DNA of 64,000 nt from Aquimonas voraii (GCF_900101825.1 NZ_FNAG01000002.1:310001-374000), one strand, 5' to 3'. Numbered from the stretch's first letter, positions 1 through 11,668 are shown. Notes: generated by a model not told the origin, from the sequence alone. Made by a program: numbers and translations.

Positions 1-1649
1 CCGAATCCCCGCAGGCCCAGCTCAACCGCTTCATCGAGGAGATGAGCGGTGAGCTGCAGCTGGAGCCGCTGCTCTCGCGTCTCGTCGAACTGGCCTGCCG
101 GCTGATCGGGGCCGACGACGGCACCATCGGTCTGCACGACTTGCGAAAAGGCGTGATCCGCACGGCGGCGGTATATCGCATGCCGCATCGCGAGCTGGGC
201 TCGGAGATGGCGCGCGGGGTAGGGCTGTCCGGGCAGGTCCTGCTGACCGGGCAGCCGGTGGTCTCGCGCTATGGCGACTTGCCCGGCATCACCCTGCCGG
301 AGCTGGCGGACAACCAGGTCATCGGCATGCCGATTCTGTGGAACGGGCAGCTGGTCGGCGTGTTCGGCATCGGCGCCGAAGCGGAGCGGCGGCTCCCAGA
401 CGACGCGCTGGAGATGCTGGGCACCTTCGCCCGACATGCCGGCATCGCTATCACCAACGCGCGCCGCTACGAACAGGCGCGGCGACGCACTGCACGCTTC
501 GCCCTGATCGCGCGGGTCGCGCGCTGCATCAATGCCGGCTCGGAGCTCGGGTCGATGCTGCAACAGACTGCCGACGCCATTCACGAGGTGCTCGAGTACC
601 CGAATGTCGACATTCCCATGCTCGACACCGAAGACCCCAACGTCCTGGTGGTCGAAGTGCGCGGCGGTGGCTACAAGCGCGCGATTTCGGGCATTGACCG
701 GCTGTCGATCCACCAGGGCGTGATGGGCTCGGCGGTGCGGGAGCGCCGCGCGCTGCGGATCGACAACGTCTACGACGATCCCCGCTACGTGCGCCCACCG
801 AACACCAGGGGCGCGCTGGCCGAACTGGCAGTGCCGATCATGGCCGCCGGCGAGGTGCTGGGAGTGGTCAATGTCGAGGGCGAGCACCCCTTCGACGATC
901 TGGATCAGCTCACGCTCGAAATCATCGCCGACCACCTGGGCGTGGCGATCCAGAACGCGCGGCTGCACCAGCAGAACCGCGAGGCCGCGGTGTGGCAGGA
1001 GCGCCTGCGCCTGCGTCGAGAGCTGCATGACTCGGTGACCCAGATCCTGTCCAGCGTCAGCCTGCTTTCGCAGGCGCTGCCCTCGGCTTGGCGCCGCAGC
1101 CCATCGGAAGGCGAGGCCGCGGCAGCACGGCTGGCCGAGCTGGCGCAGACCGCGTTCGGCGAGATGCGTGCGCTGCTGCGTGAACTCGAGCCCGAGGCAT
1201 CGGCACGCGGTGATTCGAGTTCGGTGTGTCTGCGCACGGGCATCGAGAGCATGCGTCACGCCGGTCTGGTACCGGGGCTGGCGCGCCTGCTGGAGGCGAT
1301 GATTCCGCCCGGCCTTGCGCGCCGCTATCACTTCGATCAGTACCTCACCCAGGACCTCGCGCATGAGGAGACGCTGTACCGGGTGTGCCAGGAGGCGGTC
1401 TCCAACGCGATCCGGCACTCCGGTGCGGACGAGATCGTGGTTGAAGCGCGGGTTGATGCCGAGCACGCCTGGCTGCGCGTCTGCGACGATGGCGGCGGTC
1501 TGCCGATCAACATGCGCGCGGGCATCGGGCTGAAGAGCATGAAGGAACGGCTCGCGCGCCTGGGGGGGCAGCTTGAGCTGCGCTCGGACCAGTCCCGCGG
1601 GCTGGAGGTGTGGGCGCGGCTGCCGCGCAAGGATCGAATACTGGGGTAG
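1..1649 (+). CDS. GAF-domain sensor histidine kinase, NarL/HisKA_3 type (5' partial)
   Basis: Two-component sensor kinase that should phosphorylate the response regulator beginning 2 nt downstream. The reading frame is open back to the window edge, and residues before the first ATG (position 42) already look like GAF sequence, so the true start lies outside. Counting from that ATG, two GAF domains lie at about 8-140 and 155-306. A HisKA_3 dimerisation domain follows with the H-box RRELHDSVTQ (phosphoacceptor His329), then an HATPase domain with N-box EAVSNAIRHS near 451 and G-box CDDGGGLP near 485. No membrane segment is visible in the part seen, so it is probably a cytosolic or partner-sensing kinase. 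The ligand of the GAF domains cannot be told from sequence. Confidence 0.9.
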   Translation, partial: ESPQAQLNRFIEEMSGELQLEPLLSRLVELACRLIGADDGTIGLHDLRKGVIRTAAVYRMPHRELGSEMARGVGLSGQVLLTGQPVVSRYGDLPGITLPELADNQVIGMPILWNGQLVGVFGIGAEAERRLPDDALEMLGTFARHAGIAITNARRYEQARRRTARFALIARVARCINAGSELGSMLQQTADAIHEVLEYPNVDIPMLDTEDPNVLVVEVRGGGYKRAISGIDRLSIHQGVMGSAVRERRALRIDNVYDDPRYVRPPNTRGALAELAVPIMAAGEVLGVVNVEGEHPFDDLDQLTLEIIADHLGVAIQNARLHQQNREAAVWQERLRLRRELHDSVTQILSSVSLLSQALPSAWRRSPSEGEAAAARLAELAQTAFGEMRALLRELEPEASARGDSSSVCLRTGIESMRHAGLVPGLARLLEAMIPPGLARRYHFDQYLTQDLAHEETLYRVCQEAVSNAIRHSGADEIVVEARVDAEHAWLRVCDDGGGLPINMRAGIGLKSMKERLARLGGQLELRSDQSRGLEVWARLPRKDRILG

Positions 1650-1651
1650 CA

Positions 1652-2296
1652 ATGAGCGAGAGCGCGGTTCGGCTGATGCTGGTGGATGACCACGCCGTGG
1701 TCCGCGAGGGCCTGCGTGCGGTGTTTCTGGGCGCCAGTGGCTGCGAAGTGGTGGCGGAAGCCGGCTCCGGAGACGAGGCCCTGCGCCTGCTCGAATCGGT
1801 GCGGCCCGATGTGGTGATGATGGATCTGATGATGCCCGGTCTCTCGGCCGCCGAAACCATTGCGCGGCTCAAGCAGCAGCTGCCGCAGTGCAATGTCATC
1901 GTGTTCACCAGCTTCGGTGAGGATGAAGCGCTTCGCGCAACTCTGCAGGCGGGTGCGATGGGCTATCTGCTCAAGGATGCCGCGCGCCATGACCTGCTGA
2001 GCGCCGTGCATTCGGTGGCGCAAGGCCGGCCCTGGCTCAACGAGAGCATGCAGCGTCAGCTGCTGGAGTTGATGCGTAGACCAGCGCCCGAGGATCCGTT
2101 GGCCGGCCTGACCCCGCGCGAGCGCAGCGTGCTCGAGCTGATCGGACAGGGCATGAACAACCGCCGCATCGCCACCCATCTGGGCCTGACCGAGGGTACG
2201 GTCAAGGGCTACGTCAGCACGGTGCTGGAGAAGCTGGGGGTCGACGATCGCACGCAGGCGGCGCTGGCCTACAGCAAGCTGAAGCCGCAGGCCTGA
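1652..2296 (+). CDS. NarL/FixJ-family response regulator (REC + LuxR HTH)
   Basis: DNA-binding response regulator of 214 aa, the presumed partner of the upstream kinase. The ATG at 1652 is chosen because it begins MSESAVRLMLVDDH directly before the receiver fold, whereas a longer frame from 1610 would overlap the kinase by 40 nt. The receiver domain (residues 5-120) has acidic pair Asp12/Asp13, phosphoacceptor Asp58 in MMDLMMPG and a Lys near 105. The C-terminal LuxR helix-turn-helix starts LTPRERSVLELI and includes RRIATHLGLTEGTVKGYV. The 2-nt gap to the kinase implies one transcript. Target genes are unknown. Confidence 0.93.
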   Translation: MSESAVRLMLVDDHAVVREGLRAVFLGASGCEVVAEAGSGDEALRLLESVRPDVVMMDLMMPGLSAAETIARLKQQLPQCNVIVFTSFGEDEALRATLQAGAMGYLLKDAARHDLLSAVHSVAQGRPWLNESMQRQLLELMRRPAPEDPLAGLTPRERSVLELIGQGMNNRRIATHLGLTEGTVKGYVSTVLEKLGVDDRTQAALAYSKLKPQA

Positions 2297-2375
2297 AGCG
2301 AGCCCGATCCGCCGCGCCTGCGCAACCCGACACGGGTAGTCGGGGGGGTATCGATCCTCACTTTCGACAGGAGCG

Positions 2376-2945
2376 ATGCCTCACCCCATGCAGTTCCCGC
2401 TGCGGCGCGGGAGACGAAGACTGGTGATGCACCCGCAGGGCAAGCCTGCGGATCCAGCCATCATCACCGGGAGTCGACCCATGCAGCTGCGAGTGATTGT
2501 CCTGACCAGCCTCGGCGCCTGCACGGCGTTCTTTCCGGCCCTTGAGGCGATGGACCTCGGCCGGCCGATGTCCGACGGCGAGCGCCCTCTGGTGTGTCTC
2601 TTACAGCTGGTGGCCGAGGGTTCGACCTATCCGTGCGAGGCCGTCCAGATCTCGCCCGAGCGGCTGCAAGCACTGCTGCCAACCGTCGACTGGAACCTGC
2701 TGACCAGCGAGGCGGTGCGAAGCGGCTTGCAGCGAGCGCTGCGCGAGCATGCCTCGGTCGTCGCGCCGCCGCGCTTGAGCACCCACTGCGCGATTGAAAG
2801 CCAGTACGCCTGCGCCTGCGGCGCACGCTGGCAGCACACGCGCGCCTGTGCCGGCGAAGATCGCTGTCCAATCTGTTTCGAGCCCTGTCATCCGCTGAAG
2901 TCGCGGCGCGTGGACGCTGCCCGCGAGTACGTCATCACCGGTTAG
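2376..2945 (+). CDS. Hypothetical protein with C-terminal cysteine-rich zinc-ribbon-like segment
   Basis: Unrecognised protein of 189 aa if begun at 2376. The start may instead be the ATG at 2481 (154 aa, MQLRVIVLTSLG), which has a better-spaced GGGAG seven nt upstream. Codon use looks coding, with third positions mostly G or C. The last third carries CACGARW, then CPICFEPCHP, a CxC...CxxCxxxC arrangement that would suit a structural zinc site. The N-terminus from 2481 is hydrophobic but not a clear signal peptide. It follows the response regulator by about 80 nt on the same strand and could be its downstream gene. No function can be assigned, and overlapping frames on the other strand are also long, so some doubt remains that it is real. 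Confidence 0.5.
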   Translation: MPHPMQFPLRRGRRRLVMHPQGKPADPAIITGSRPMQLRVIVLTSLGACTAFFPALEAMDLGRPMSDGERPLVCLLQLVAEGSTYPCEAVQISPERLQALLPTVDWNLLTSEAVRSGLQRALREHASVVAPPRLSTHCAIESQYACACGARWQHTRACAGEDRCPICFEPCHPLKSRRVDAAREYVITG

Positions 2946-2976
2946 GGCGCGGCATCGTGGGGCCTGACTTGGATGC

Positions 2977-3008
2977 TGCGCCGCCGACAGCACGAGGCAG
3001 GCGGCGCA
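2977..3008. terminator. Possible bidirectional terminator hairpin
   Basis: A 9-bp inverted repeat (TGCGCCGCC and GGCGGCGCA) with a 14-nt loop lies between the convergent hypothetical gene and holC. There is no T-tract, so this is a weak prediction. Confidence 0.25.
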
Positions 3009-3107
3009 TCGGGATGCACCCTTCGCGGGGTGGAGCCGCGGCATCCTTCGCCGATCCGGATCCAGACGGCAGAGGGCTTTGACGAATCCGCAGTCCCGGC
3101 TCTCAAG

Positions 3108-3530
3108 CTACATGTCGTGCTTGTTGAGCGCGTAGCCCAGCGCCTTGTACTGGCTCCAGCGCGCGCGCAGCGGCTCGCGCGCGGTCGGGTCGGCGGGCAC
3201 GACTTCGAGCACGCGCTCGAAGGGCGGCGGGGCCACTTCATCGCGCAGGTTCAGCACCAGCGGCCGCGAGGGCGTATCGACGCCCGGTGGCACGATCAGC
3301 ACCGGGGTGATGTCGTCGTCCTCGTCCATGCCCGCCACCTGGTGCGGGATGTAGGCCTCGTCGTCGAATTCCCACAGCAGCTGGTCGATCTCTTCGGCCT
3401 GCTCCTCGCTGCGCGCAAGGATCAGCATCGGCTGGCCGGCGCCATAGCCGCGCTTGGTGAGCTCGCAGACGAGCTTCAGCGGCTCCTCAAGGAAGCGCGG
3501 TTTGGCGATCAGGTAGAAGTCGGCGCGCAT
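3108..3530 (-). CDS. holC: DNA polymerase III subunit chi
   Basis: Chi subunit of the replicative clamp-loader complex. It bridges the loader (through psi) to single-strand DNA-binding protein. The 140-aa product has the chi pattern: an ADFYLI start, a central PMLILARSEEQAEEID segment matching the family's nucleotide-fold strand and helix, and the late P-x-V-L-N-LRDE motif before the C-terminal ERVLEVV segment. It ends with an acidic-basic tail typical of the family in Xanthomonads. It sits downstream of pepA on the same strand, with a 243-bp palindromic repeat region between them. The pepA-holC pairing is common in gammaproteobacteria and supports the call. Confidence 0.93.
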   Translation of the reverse strand: MRADFYLIAKPRFLEEPLKLVCELTKRGYGAGQPMLILARSEEQAEEIDQLLWEFDDEAYIPHQVAGMDEDDDITPVLIVPPGVDTPSRPLVLNLRDEVAPPPFERVLEVVPADPTAREPLRARWSQYKALGYALNKHDM

Positions 3531-3542
3531 CTTTTAAGAGCC

Positions 3543-3754
3543 GGGATTGGGGATTCGGGATTCGTTGAGAGGCCGGGATTCGGGAGTTGGGATTCGGGAT
3601 TCGCTGGATTGCGCCGGGCGCAGAGCGCCCGGCACTCGCTTGTCAGCAGCAAACACGCTGACCGCAACGGCCAGTCCTTGTCTGCGCGCTTAACCCGCAG
3701 CCATGCCTCGAATCCAGCGATCCGCGTCCCAACGAATCCCGAATCCCCAATCCC
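3543..3754. repeat. Nested palindromic intergenic element with GGGATTC/GAATCCC arms
   Basis: A 25-bp perfect inverted repeat (3543-3567 and 3730-3754) is built from GGGATTC-type heptamers. Inside it is a second inverted pair, TCGCTGGATT at 3601-3610 and AATCCAGCGA at 3711-3720. A central perfect 9-bp hairpin lies at 3613-3633 with loop AGA. Further heptamers fill 3574-3600. No ORF of its own is present. It resembles a non-autonomous palindromic repeat (MITE- or REP-like) between pepA and holC. Confidence 0.75.
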
Positions 3755-3773
3755 GAATCCCCGCTCGAAGGCG

Positions 3774-5249
3774 TCAAGACGCCTTCGAGCTCAGCCACTC
3801 CACCAGCAGCGGCACGGGCCGCCCCGTGGCGAGGCCCTTGCGTCCTTCATCCCAGGCGGTGCCGGCGATGTCGAGGTGGGCCCAGCGCTGGCCTTCGGTG
3901 AAGCGGGCGAGGAAGCAGCCGGCGGTGATCGCGCCGGCCCACTTGCCGCCGATATTGGCCATGTCTGCAAAGCCCGAGTCGAGCAGGGGCTGGTAGTCGT
4001 CCCACAGCGGCAGGCGCCAGGCGCGGTCGTGGACCTGCTCGCCGGCGGCCAGCAGCTCGTTCGCCAGATCGTCGTGTTTGGTCATCAGGCCGTGCGGGAA
4101 CTTGCCGAGCGCGATCACGCAGGCGCCGGTCAGCGTGGCCACGTCGATCAGGGCCTGCGGCTCGTACTTCTGCGCGTAGGTCAGCGCATCGCAGAGGATC
4201 AGTCGGCCCTCGGCATCGGTGTTCAGCACTTCGATGGTCTTGCCCGACATCGAGGTCAGCACGTCGGAGGGCCGGTAGGCGTGGGCGTCGGGCATGTTCT
4301 CGACGGCAGGCACCACCGCGACCAGGTTGATGTTCAGCCCGAGCTTGGCAACGGCGAGGAAAGTGCCGATGACGGACGCGCCGCCGCACATGTCGAACTT
4401 CATCTCCTCCATGCCGGGGCCGGGCTTCAGGCTGATGCCGCCGGTGTCGAAGGTGATGGCCTTGCCGACCAGCGCGTAGGGGCGTTGATCGTTGGGGCCG
4501 CCGGCGTACTTCAGCACGATCAGCCGCGGCGGATTGCCGGAACCGGCGGCCACGCCCAGCAGACTGCCCATGCCCAGCGCCTGCATCTGCTCGCGCTCGA
4601 GCACTTCGACGCTGACCTTGTCGTGGCTGGAGGCGATGCCGCGCGCGGTATCGGCGAGGTAGGCCGGCGTGCAGATGTTGGGGGGCAGGTTGCCCAGCTC
4701 GCGGCACAGACGCACGCCTTCGGCGATGGCCTGCGCGCGGTCCAGCTCGGCCGCGTGCGCGCTGTCGCCCAGCAGGCTCAGGGTGTCCACACCGGCATCG
4801 CTGGCCGGCTTCTTGGTGGCGGTGTAGCGATAGCAGGCATGGTCGCCGATGACGGCCGCCTGGCGCAGGTTCCAGGCCGTATCGCGGCCGACCACGGCCA
4901 GCGCGGAAAGCGTTAACAGGACATGCCGGGCCGGACTGCCGGACAGCGACTTGACGGCATCGCCAACCACCTTCTGGTAGCGACCGGCGTCGAACTTTCC
5001 GGTCTCACCGAGGCCCACGCAGAGCACGCGACTGGCGCGGCTGCCGGCGACCCCGCGCAGCAGCGTACTGCGGCCCAGCTTGCCGCTGATGTCGCCCGCC
5101 GACAGCCAGGCGGACAGTTGGCCGCCGCTGCGCTCGTCCACGGCCTTGGCCGGGGCGCTCAGGCCGGCATCCTCGAAGACGCCGAGGACGAGCGTGTCGA
5201 CATCCGCCTCGGCGGGATGGGTCTGGACGAGGTTCAGCTTGAGTGCCAT
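3774..5249 (-). CDS. pepA: Leucyl aminopeptidase (M17)
   Basis: Cytosolic dinuclear-metal aminopeptidase that removes N-terminal Leu and other residues from peptides. PepA homologues in some species also bind DNA. The start is ATG at 5249 ([12 protein letters not shown]), giving 491 aa, the usual family size. A longer frame runs upstream but adds only Arg-rich shadow sequence over lptF. The M17 signature [14 protein letters not shown] is present near residue 343, as are metal-ligand segments [14 protein letters not shown] and [11 protein letters not shown]. The gene is divergent from lptF, an arrangement conserved in many gammaproteobacteria, with about 250 nt between the two starts. Confidence 0.96.
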   Translation of the reverse strand: MALKLNLVQTHPAEADVDTLVLGVFEDAGLSAPAKAVDERSGGQLSAWLSAGDISGKLGRSTLLRGVAGSRASRVLCVGLGETGKFDAGRYQKVVGDAVKSLSGSPARHVLLTLSALAVVGRDTAWNLRQAAVIGDHACYRYTATKKPASDAGVDTLSLLGDSAHAAELDRAQAIAEGVRLCRELGNLPPNICTPAYLADTARGIASSHDKVSVEVLEREQMQALGMGSLLGVAAGSGNPPRLIVLKYAGGPNDQRPYALVGKAITFDTGGISLKPGPGMEEMKFDMCGGASVIGTFLAVAKLGLNINLVAVVPAVENMPDAHAYRPSDVLTSMSGKTIEVLNTDAEGRLILCDALTYAQKYEPQALIDVATLTGACVIALGKFPHGLMTKHDDLANELLAAGEQVHDRAWRLPLWDDYQPLLDSGFADMANIGGKWAGAITAGCFLARFTEGQRWAHLDIAGTAWDEGRKGLATGRPVPLLVEWLSSKAS

Positions 5250-5497
5250 GGCTTTCCTGTAAATCGCGATCGGTGGATACTGCCGCGCCCCGGTCCTTGG
5301 CCCGCCTGCTGGACAGCGGCGGCGGGTCGGCGGGAAGCGGAAAGCCCGCGATTCTACCAGTCCGCCTCGAGCCCACTGTTGCCCCGCCTTCACGAACCGC
5401 CGTCGCGGCCACCGCGCGGCGACCTCCGAACGACGCCCTTGGAATCCATGCACGCTCCCATCGCTGGCCTTGCCTCGCACCGCTGGAGCCGGAGCAG

Positions 5498-6595
5498 GTG
5501 ATACGGCGCATCGACCGCTATGTCTGGCGCGAGCTGACGGGCGCCTTCGTGGCTGCCACCCTGGTGCTGCTGATGGTGAGTTTCAGCGGCCTGTTCGCCG
5601 ACCTGCTCGGCAAGATCGCGCGCGGCAAGGTGCCTGCCGCCCTGCTGCTCTCGCAGGTCGGCCTGCGCTCGGTCGACATCCTGCCCCTGCTGCTGCCGCT
5701 GGCTCTGTTCCTCGGCGTGATGCTGGGCCTGGGGCGCCTGTACCGCGACAGCGAGATGGCGGTGCTGGCCTCGCTCGGCCTTGGCATCGCCGAGCTGAAG
5801 CGCGCGATCCTCGCGCTGGCCCTGCCGGTGGCGCTGATGGTTGGCCTCGCTTCGCTGTGGCTGTCGCCGCTGGCGCAGCGAGCGGCCGCGCGGATGATCG
5901 AGGAGGCCAACAAGAGCCTGCTGGTGATCGGGCTCGAACCCGGCCGCTTTGTCGAGCTGCCGGGGCGCAGCGCGGTGATCTACCTTTCCGACATGAGCGA
6001 GGACGGCAGCGAGTTCCGGCGCCTGTTCGTGGCCAGCGAGCGCGAGGGGCGGCTGGACGTGGTCACCGCGCGTTCGGGTGAACTGTTCCTCGAAGCGCAG
6101 GGCGACGAGCGCTACCTGTCGCTCACCGACGGCTTCCGCGTGGAGGGCGATCCGAATGCGCTCGATTTCCGGATGATGCGCTTTGCCCGCAACGACATCC
6201 GCGTGCCCGACAGCGAGCGCGCCGAGGTCGGCCGCCCCGAGTCTCAGCGCAGCCTGCCGGTGCTGCTGGCGGCCGAGGACCCGGCCAGCCAGGCCGAGCT
6301 GCACTGGCGCCTGGCCGCGCCCATCGCTTCCCTTCTGCTGGTGCTGCTGGCCCTGCCGCTGGCGCGCACGCCGCCGCGGGCGGCGCGCTACGGTGGCCTG
6401 CTGATTGCCCTGCTTGGCTACGTGGTCTACCTGAACATGCTCGCGGTGGGTCGCTCGTTGATCGCGGACGGCACCCTGCCTGGCTGGCTCGGCCTGTGGT
6501 GGGTGCATGCCGCTGTGGCGGTGATCGCCATCGGGCTGTTGCGGCGGCAGTCGCGCGCCAATCGTCCGCGCCTGCGCGCCCGGGGGGCGGCATGA
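5498..6595 (+). CDS. lptF: LPS export ABC transporter permease LptF
   Basis: Inner-membrane permease of the LptB2FGC complex that extracts lipopolysaccharide and passes it to the periplasmic bridge. The GTG at 5498 is chosen as start: it follows GGAG with 9-nt spacing and gives [13 protein letters not shown] at the N-terminus and 365 aa, the family length. Sequence further upstream in this frame is not LptF-like. Three N-terminal membrane helices (about residues 15-40, 60-85, 100-130), a periplasmic beta-jellyroll (about 135-265) and three C-terminal helices are visible. Its stop overlaps the lptG start (ATGA), showing translational coupling. Confidence 0.94.
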   Translation: MIRRIDRYVWRELTGAFVAATLVLLMVSFSGLFADLLGKIARGKVPAALLLSQVGLRSVDILPLLLPLALFLGVMLGLGRLYRDSEMAVLASLGLGIAELKRAILALALPVALMVGLASLWLSPLAQRAAARMIEEANKSLLVIGLEPGRFVELPGRSAVIYLSDMSEDGSEFRRLFVASEREGRLDVVTARSGELFLEAQGDERYLSLTDGFRVEGDPNALDFRMMRFARNDIRVPDSERAEVGRPESQRSLPVLLAAEDPASQAELHWRLAAPIASLLLVLLALPLARTPPRAARYGGLLIALLGYVVYLNMLAVGRSLIADGTLPGWLGLWWVHAAVAVIAIGLLRRQSRANRPRLRARGAA

Positions 6596-7689
6596 GGGGC
6601 TGGATCAACCGCGCGGACTGGCTGGTGATGAGCCAAGTGCTGGGCGCGCTGCTGCTGACCTGGGGCCTGCTGGTCGGTTTCGATGCGCTGTCGGCGTTGA
6701 TCAATGAGCTCGACGAGATCGGCGAGGGCGACTACGCCCTTGATACGGCCTTCCTGTACGTCACCCTGACCCTGCCGCGTCGCGCTTACGAGCTCTTCCC
6801 CACCGCCGCCCTGATCGGCAGCGTGCTTGGCCTGGGCAGTTTGGCCGCGACTTCGGAACTCACTGCGCTACGCGCTGCCGGCATGCCGCGCTGGCGCATC
6901 TCGGCCGCTGCGGGCGCCCTGGTGCTGATGCTGACCGGGCTGATGGTGATCTCCGGCGAAACCCTCGGCCCTTGGGGCGACCGCGCGGCCCAAGCCCTGG
7001 TGGTGCGGGCCAAGTCCACGGACGTCTCGCTGGCCGGCGGCTCCGGCCTGTGGGCGCGCGAGGGCGATCTCTTTCTCAACGCGCGGCGCGGCTCGGTGCA
7101 GGGTGAGGGCAGCCTATCCAAGGTCGTGCTGGAGGAGGTGCGCCTGTTCGAGTTCGATGCCGAGGGACGTCTGTCGGCGATCGCGCTGGCCGCGCGCGCC
7201 GAGCACCTCGGCAGCAGCTGGGACCTGATCGACGTGCGCCGCACGCGCTTCTTCGAGCGCCATGCCGAAGTCGAGGAAAAGCCGCGCGAGCGCTGGAACT
7301 CGGCGTTGAGCCCCGAGATCCTCGACTTCAGCATCACCCGGCCGCGCTATCTGGCGCTCAGCGACCTCGGCCACAGCATCGACTACCTCACGCGCAACGA
7401 ACTCGATGCGGGCGCTTTCATCACCGCCTGGTGGGCGCGGGTGTTCTATCCGCTGAACGCGCTGGTGCTGTGCCTGGCGGTGATGCCCTTTGCTTTCGGC
7501 AGCCTGCGTACCGGCGGCTTCGGCAAGCGCCTGTTCCTCGGCATCGCTTTTGGCCTCGGTTACTTCGTGCTGCAGCGGCTGAGCGTGAACCTCGCCGAGG
7601 TCTACCGGCAGCCGATCTGGTTGGCAAACCTGGCGCCGCCGCTGCTCTTGGGCGGCCTTTCGTGGTGGCGCTTCCGCCGGCGGTTCTGA
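6592..7689 (+). CDS. lptG: LPS export ABC transporter permease LptG
   Basis: Partner permease of LptF in the LPS transport complex. The start ATG at 6592 overlaps the lptF stop by 4 nt and gives 365 aa. Topology matches LptF: three N-terminal helices (VLGALLLTWGLLVGFDAL; the segment around TAALIGSVLGLGSLA; GALVLMLTGLMVISGE), a large periplasmic jellyroll domain, and three C-terminal helices beginning at FYPLNALVLCLAVMPFAF. The lptB ATPase and lptC are not adjacent, which is usual since they lie in another operon. A strong palindrome lies about 110 nt downstream. Confidence 0.94.
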   Translation: MRGWINRADWLVMSQVLGALLLTWGLLVGFDALSALINELDEIGEGDYALDTAFLYVTLTLPRRAYELFPTAALIGSVLGLGSLAATSELTALRAAGMPRWRISAAAGALVLMLTGLMVISGETLGPWGDRAAQALVVRAKSTDVSLAGGSGLWAREGDLFLNARRGSVQGEGSLSKVVLEEVRLFEFDAEGRLSAIALAARAEHLGSSWDLIDVRRTRFFERHAEVEEKPRERWNSALSPEILDFSITRPRYLALSDLGHSIDYLTRNELDAGAFITAWWARVFYPLNALVLCLAVMPFAFGSLRTGGFGKRLFLGIAFGLGYFVLQRLSVNLAEVYRQPIWLANLAPPLLLGGLSWWRFRRRF

Positions 7690-7796
7690 ATACGCCGGCT
7701 TGAAAAATCGCGACCTTCCTGCTGTTGAAGTGCCGGCAGCTTGCGTGGTGGGGGTCAGCGTTGGCCCACTCCACGGCCCGTCCTTTGCGCGGCTCC

Positions 7797-7827
7797 GCGC
7801 GGGTCCGAACGCCGTTCGGACCCGCGC
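7797..7827. terminator. Perfect 14-bp-stem hairpin between convergent genes
   Basis: Arms 7797-7810 and 7814-7827 (GCGCGGGTCCGAAC and its complement) enclose a GCC loop. It lies between the convergent lptG and peptide-transporter genes. No T-run follows, so it may be a bidirectional terminator or a REP-type palindrome. Confidence 0.5.
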
Positions 7828-7839
7828 AAAGCGCCGGTT

Positions 7840-9426
7840 TCAACGCGGACGGGTCAGGCGATTGAGCAGCGGCGACAGCAGCAGCATGAACACGCCCGCG
7901 GCCACGCCAATCCACATCATCTGGCCGAAAAACTCGCCGTAGGTGGTCAGCGCTTTGGCCACATCGAAGCTGCCGTCCGCCTCGGGCGCAATCGAGGCCC
8001 AGGTACCGAAGCGGCCGGCGATCATCTCGCCGAAGGCCGAGAACAGGAACCACGCGCCCATCATCATGCCGACCACGCGCGGCACCGACAGGGTGGTCAC
8101 CGCCGACAGGCCGATCGGCGAGAGCAGCATCTCGCCGGCCACCATCACCGCATAGGCGGCGATCAGCCAGCCCATGCCGACCAGGGCGCCACCTTCGGCC
8201 GCCGCCGTCGACCACTGCAATACGCCCATGGCTGCGCCCACCAGCACCAGAGCCCAGCCGAACTTGGCCGGCAGGCTGGGATTGAGGCCCGCCTTGTCGA
8301 GCCGCGGCCACAGCCAGGCGAAGACCGGGCTGAAGGCGATTACGCAGATCGCGCCGATGGCGGTGGTCTGGCCGGCGGTCCACTCCATGCCGAGGAAGCT
8401 GCGGTCCATGACGCGCTCGGCGAAGGCCACCCACGGGCCATAGCTCTGTTCGTACAGACCCCAGAACAGCGCACTGATGACGATCAGCACCATCAGCACG
8501 ATCATCCGCCCGCGCTCGACGGCGGTGACGCCGGAGAACAGAAAAAAGCCGAACCATACGAACAGACCAGCGCCCATCACCACGGCGACCACTTCGGTCA
8601 GAGTGACTTCGTGGCCCTCGAACACAGCCCCCAGCCAGCTGAAGTCGAGGCGGGTCTGCAGTACCTGCCAGACCACCACCACGGTCACCAGCCCGGCCAG
8701 GTAGATCAGCCACTCGCGTGAGAGTCCGGCCAAGGCCGGTGCGCGCAGGAAGGCAGGGTCGGCCGGTTCGGCGCGGCCCAGCAGATGCTTCTGGCCGAGC
8801 ACGAACTGCACCAGTCCGACGCCCATCATCACGCCGGCCAGAGCGAAACCGTAGCCCCAGCCAATGGTCTCGCCGATCCAGGCGACCACGATCGAGGACA
8901 GTGCGGCGCCGACATTGATGCCCATGTAGAAGATCGTGAAGCCGGACTCGCGGCGCGGGTCGGTGTCGGCGTACAGACGCCCGACGATGGTCGAGATGTT
9001 GGGTTTCAGGAATCCCACGCCGACCGCGATCAGGGCCAGCGAGGCATACATCACCTGGATCGCCAGCAGGTCCTGCTGGGCGGCCCCGACGCTGCCGCCG
9101 GCCTGGCTGCCGGTATAGGCCATGCCGAGCTGCCCGAGCACCAGCAGCACGCCGCCGAACACCACGGCCTTGCGCATGCCGAGATAGCGGTCAGCGAGGA
9201 TGCCGCCCAGCAGGGGCAGGGCATAGGCCAAGCCGGCGTAGGTGCCGAGCAGCAGGTAGCCGTTGCTGTCAGTGAACAGGTGGTGCTTGGTGAGGTAGAG
9301 GAACAGCAGGGCCTTCATGCCATAGAAGGCGAAGCGCTCCCACATTTCGGTGAGGAAGCAGACGTACAGGCCTTTGGGATGGCCGAACAGCTCCCCGCTG
9401 TTCGCGGGCTGGATGGCTTGGGACAC
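7840..9426 (-). CDS. POT/PTR2-family proton-dependent oligopeptide transporter
   Basis: Inner-membrane proton symporter for di- and tripeptides, major facilitator superfamily. The 528-aa product begins with a short cytosolic leader and then TEMWERFAFYGMKALL, which holds the ExxER motif of helix 1 that couples protons in this family. The loop GGILADRYLGMRKAV is the MFS loop 2-3 motif, and the second signature FTIFYMGINVGA (PTR2 signature 2) is present. Fourteen hydrophobic segments are expected and can be followed along the sequence. Its divergent neighbour is a secreted peptidase, so the pair could serve peptide nutrition together (inference). Confidence 0.92.
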   Translation of the reverse strand: MSQAIQPANSGELFGHPKGLYVCFLTEMWERFAFYGMKALLFLYLTKHHLFTDSNGYLLLGTYAGLAYALPLLGGILADRYLGMRKAVVFGGVLLVLGQLGMAYTGSQAGGSVGAAQQDLLAIQVMYASLALIAVGVGFLKPNISTIVGRLYADTDPRRESGFTIFYMGINVGAALSSIVVAWIGETIGWGYGFALAGVMMGVGLVQFVLGQKHLLGRAEPADPAFLRAPALAGLSREWLIYLAGLVTVVVVWQVLQTRLDFSWLGAVFEGHEVTLTEVVAVVMGAGLFVWFGFFLFSGVTAVERGRMIVLMVLIVISALFWGLYEQSYGPWVAFAERVMDRSFLGMEWTAGQTTAIGAICVIAFSPVFAWLWPRLDKAGLNPSLPAKFGWALVLVGAAMGVLQWSTAAAEGGALVGMGWLIAAYAVMVAGEMLLSPIGLSAVTTLSVPRVVGMMMGAWFLFSAFGEMIAGRFGTWASIAPEADGSFDVAKALTTYGEFFGQMMWIGVAAGVFMLLLSPLLNRLTRPR

Positions 9427-9601
9427 GCGTTTGAACTCCCCCGATTGGATTCAACTGCGCGCGTTCGACCAAGGTCGATGCCGTGCGCAGGCCGCCGGGA
9501 GTATAGCGACAGCCCGGCGGCCCGCCGCCTTGGCCGAACGAGCGGGTTGGCAGCTTCAGGGGGGCGCCCTAACATGCCCAAGTCCTTTCGGAGTGACCAC
9601 G

Positions 9602-11665
<2,064 letters not shown>

Positions 11666-11668
11666 GCC

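Noticed and set aside
2601-3044. 147-codon frame on the minus strand opposite the Cys-rich protein
   Set aside because: No recognisable domain. The plus-strand frame has better codon use and a cysteine motif.
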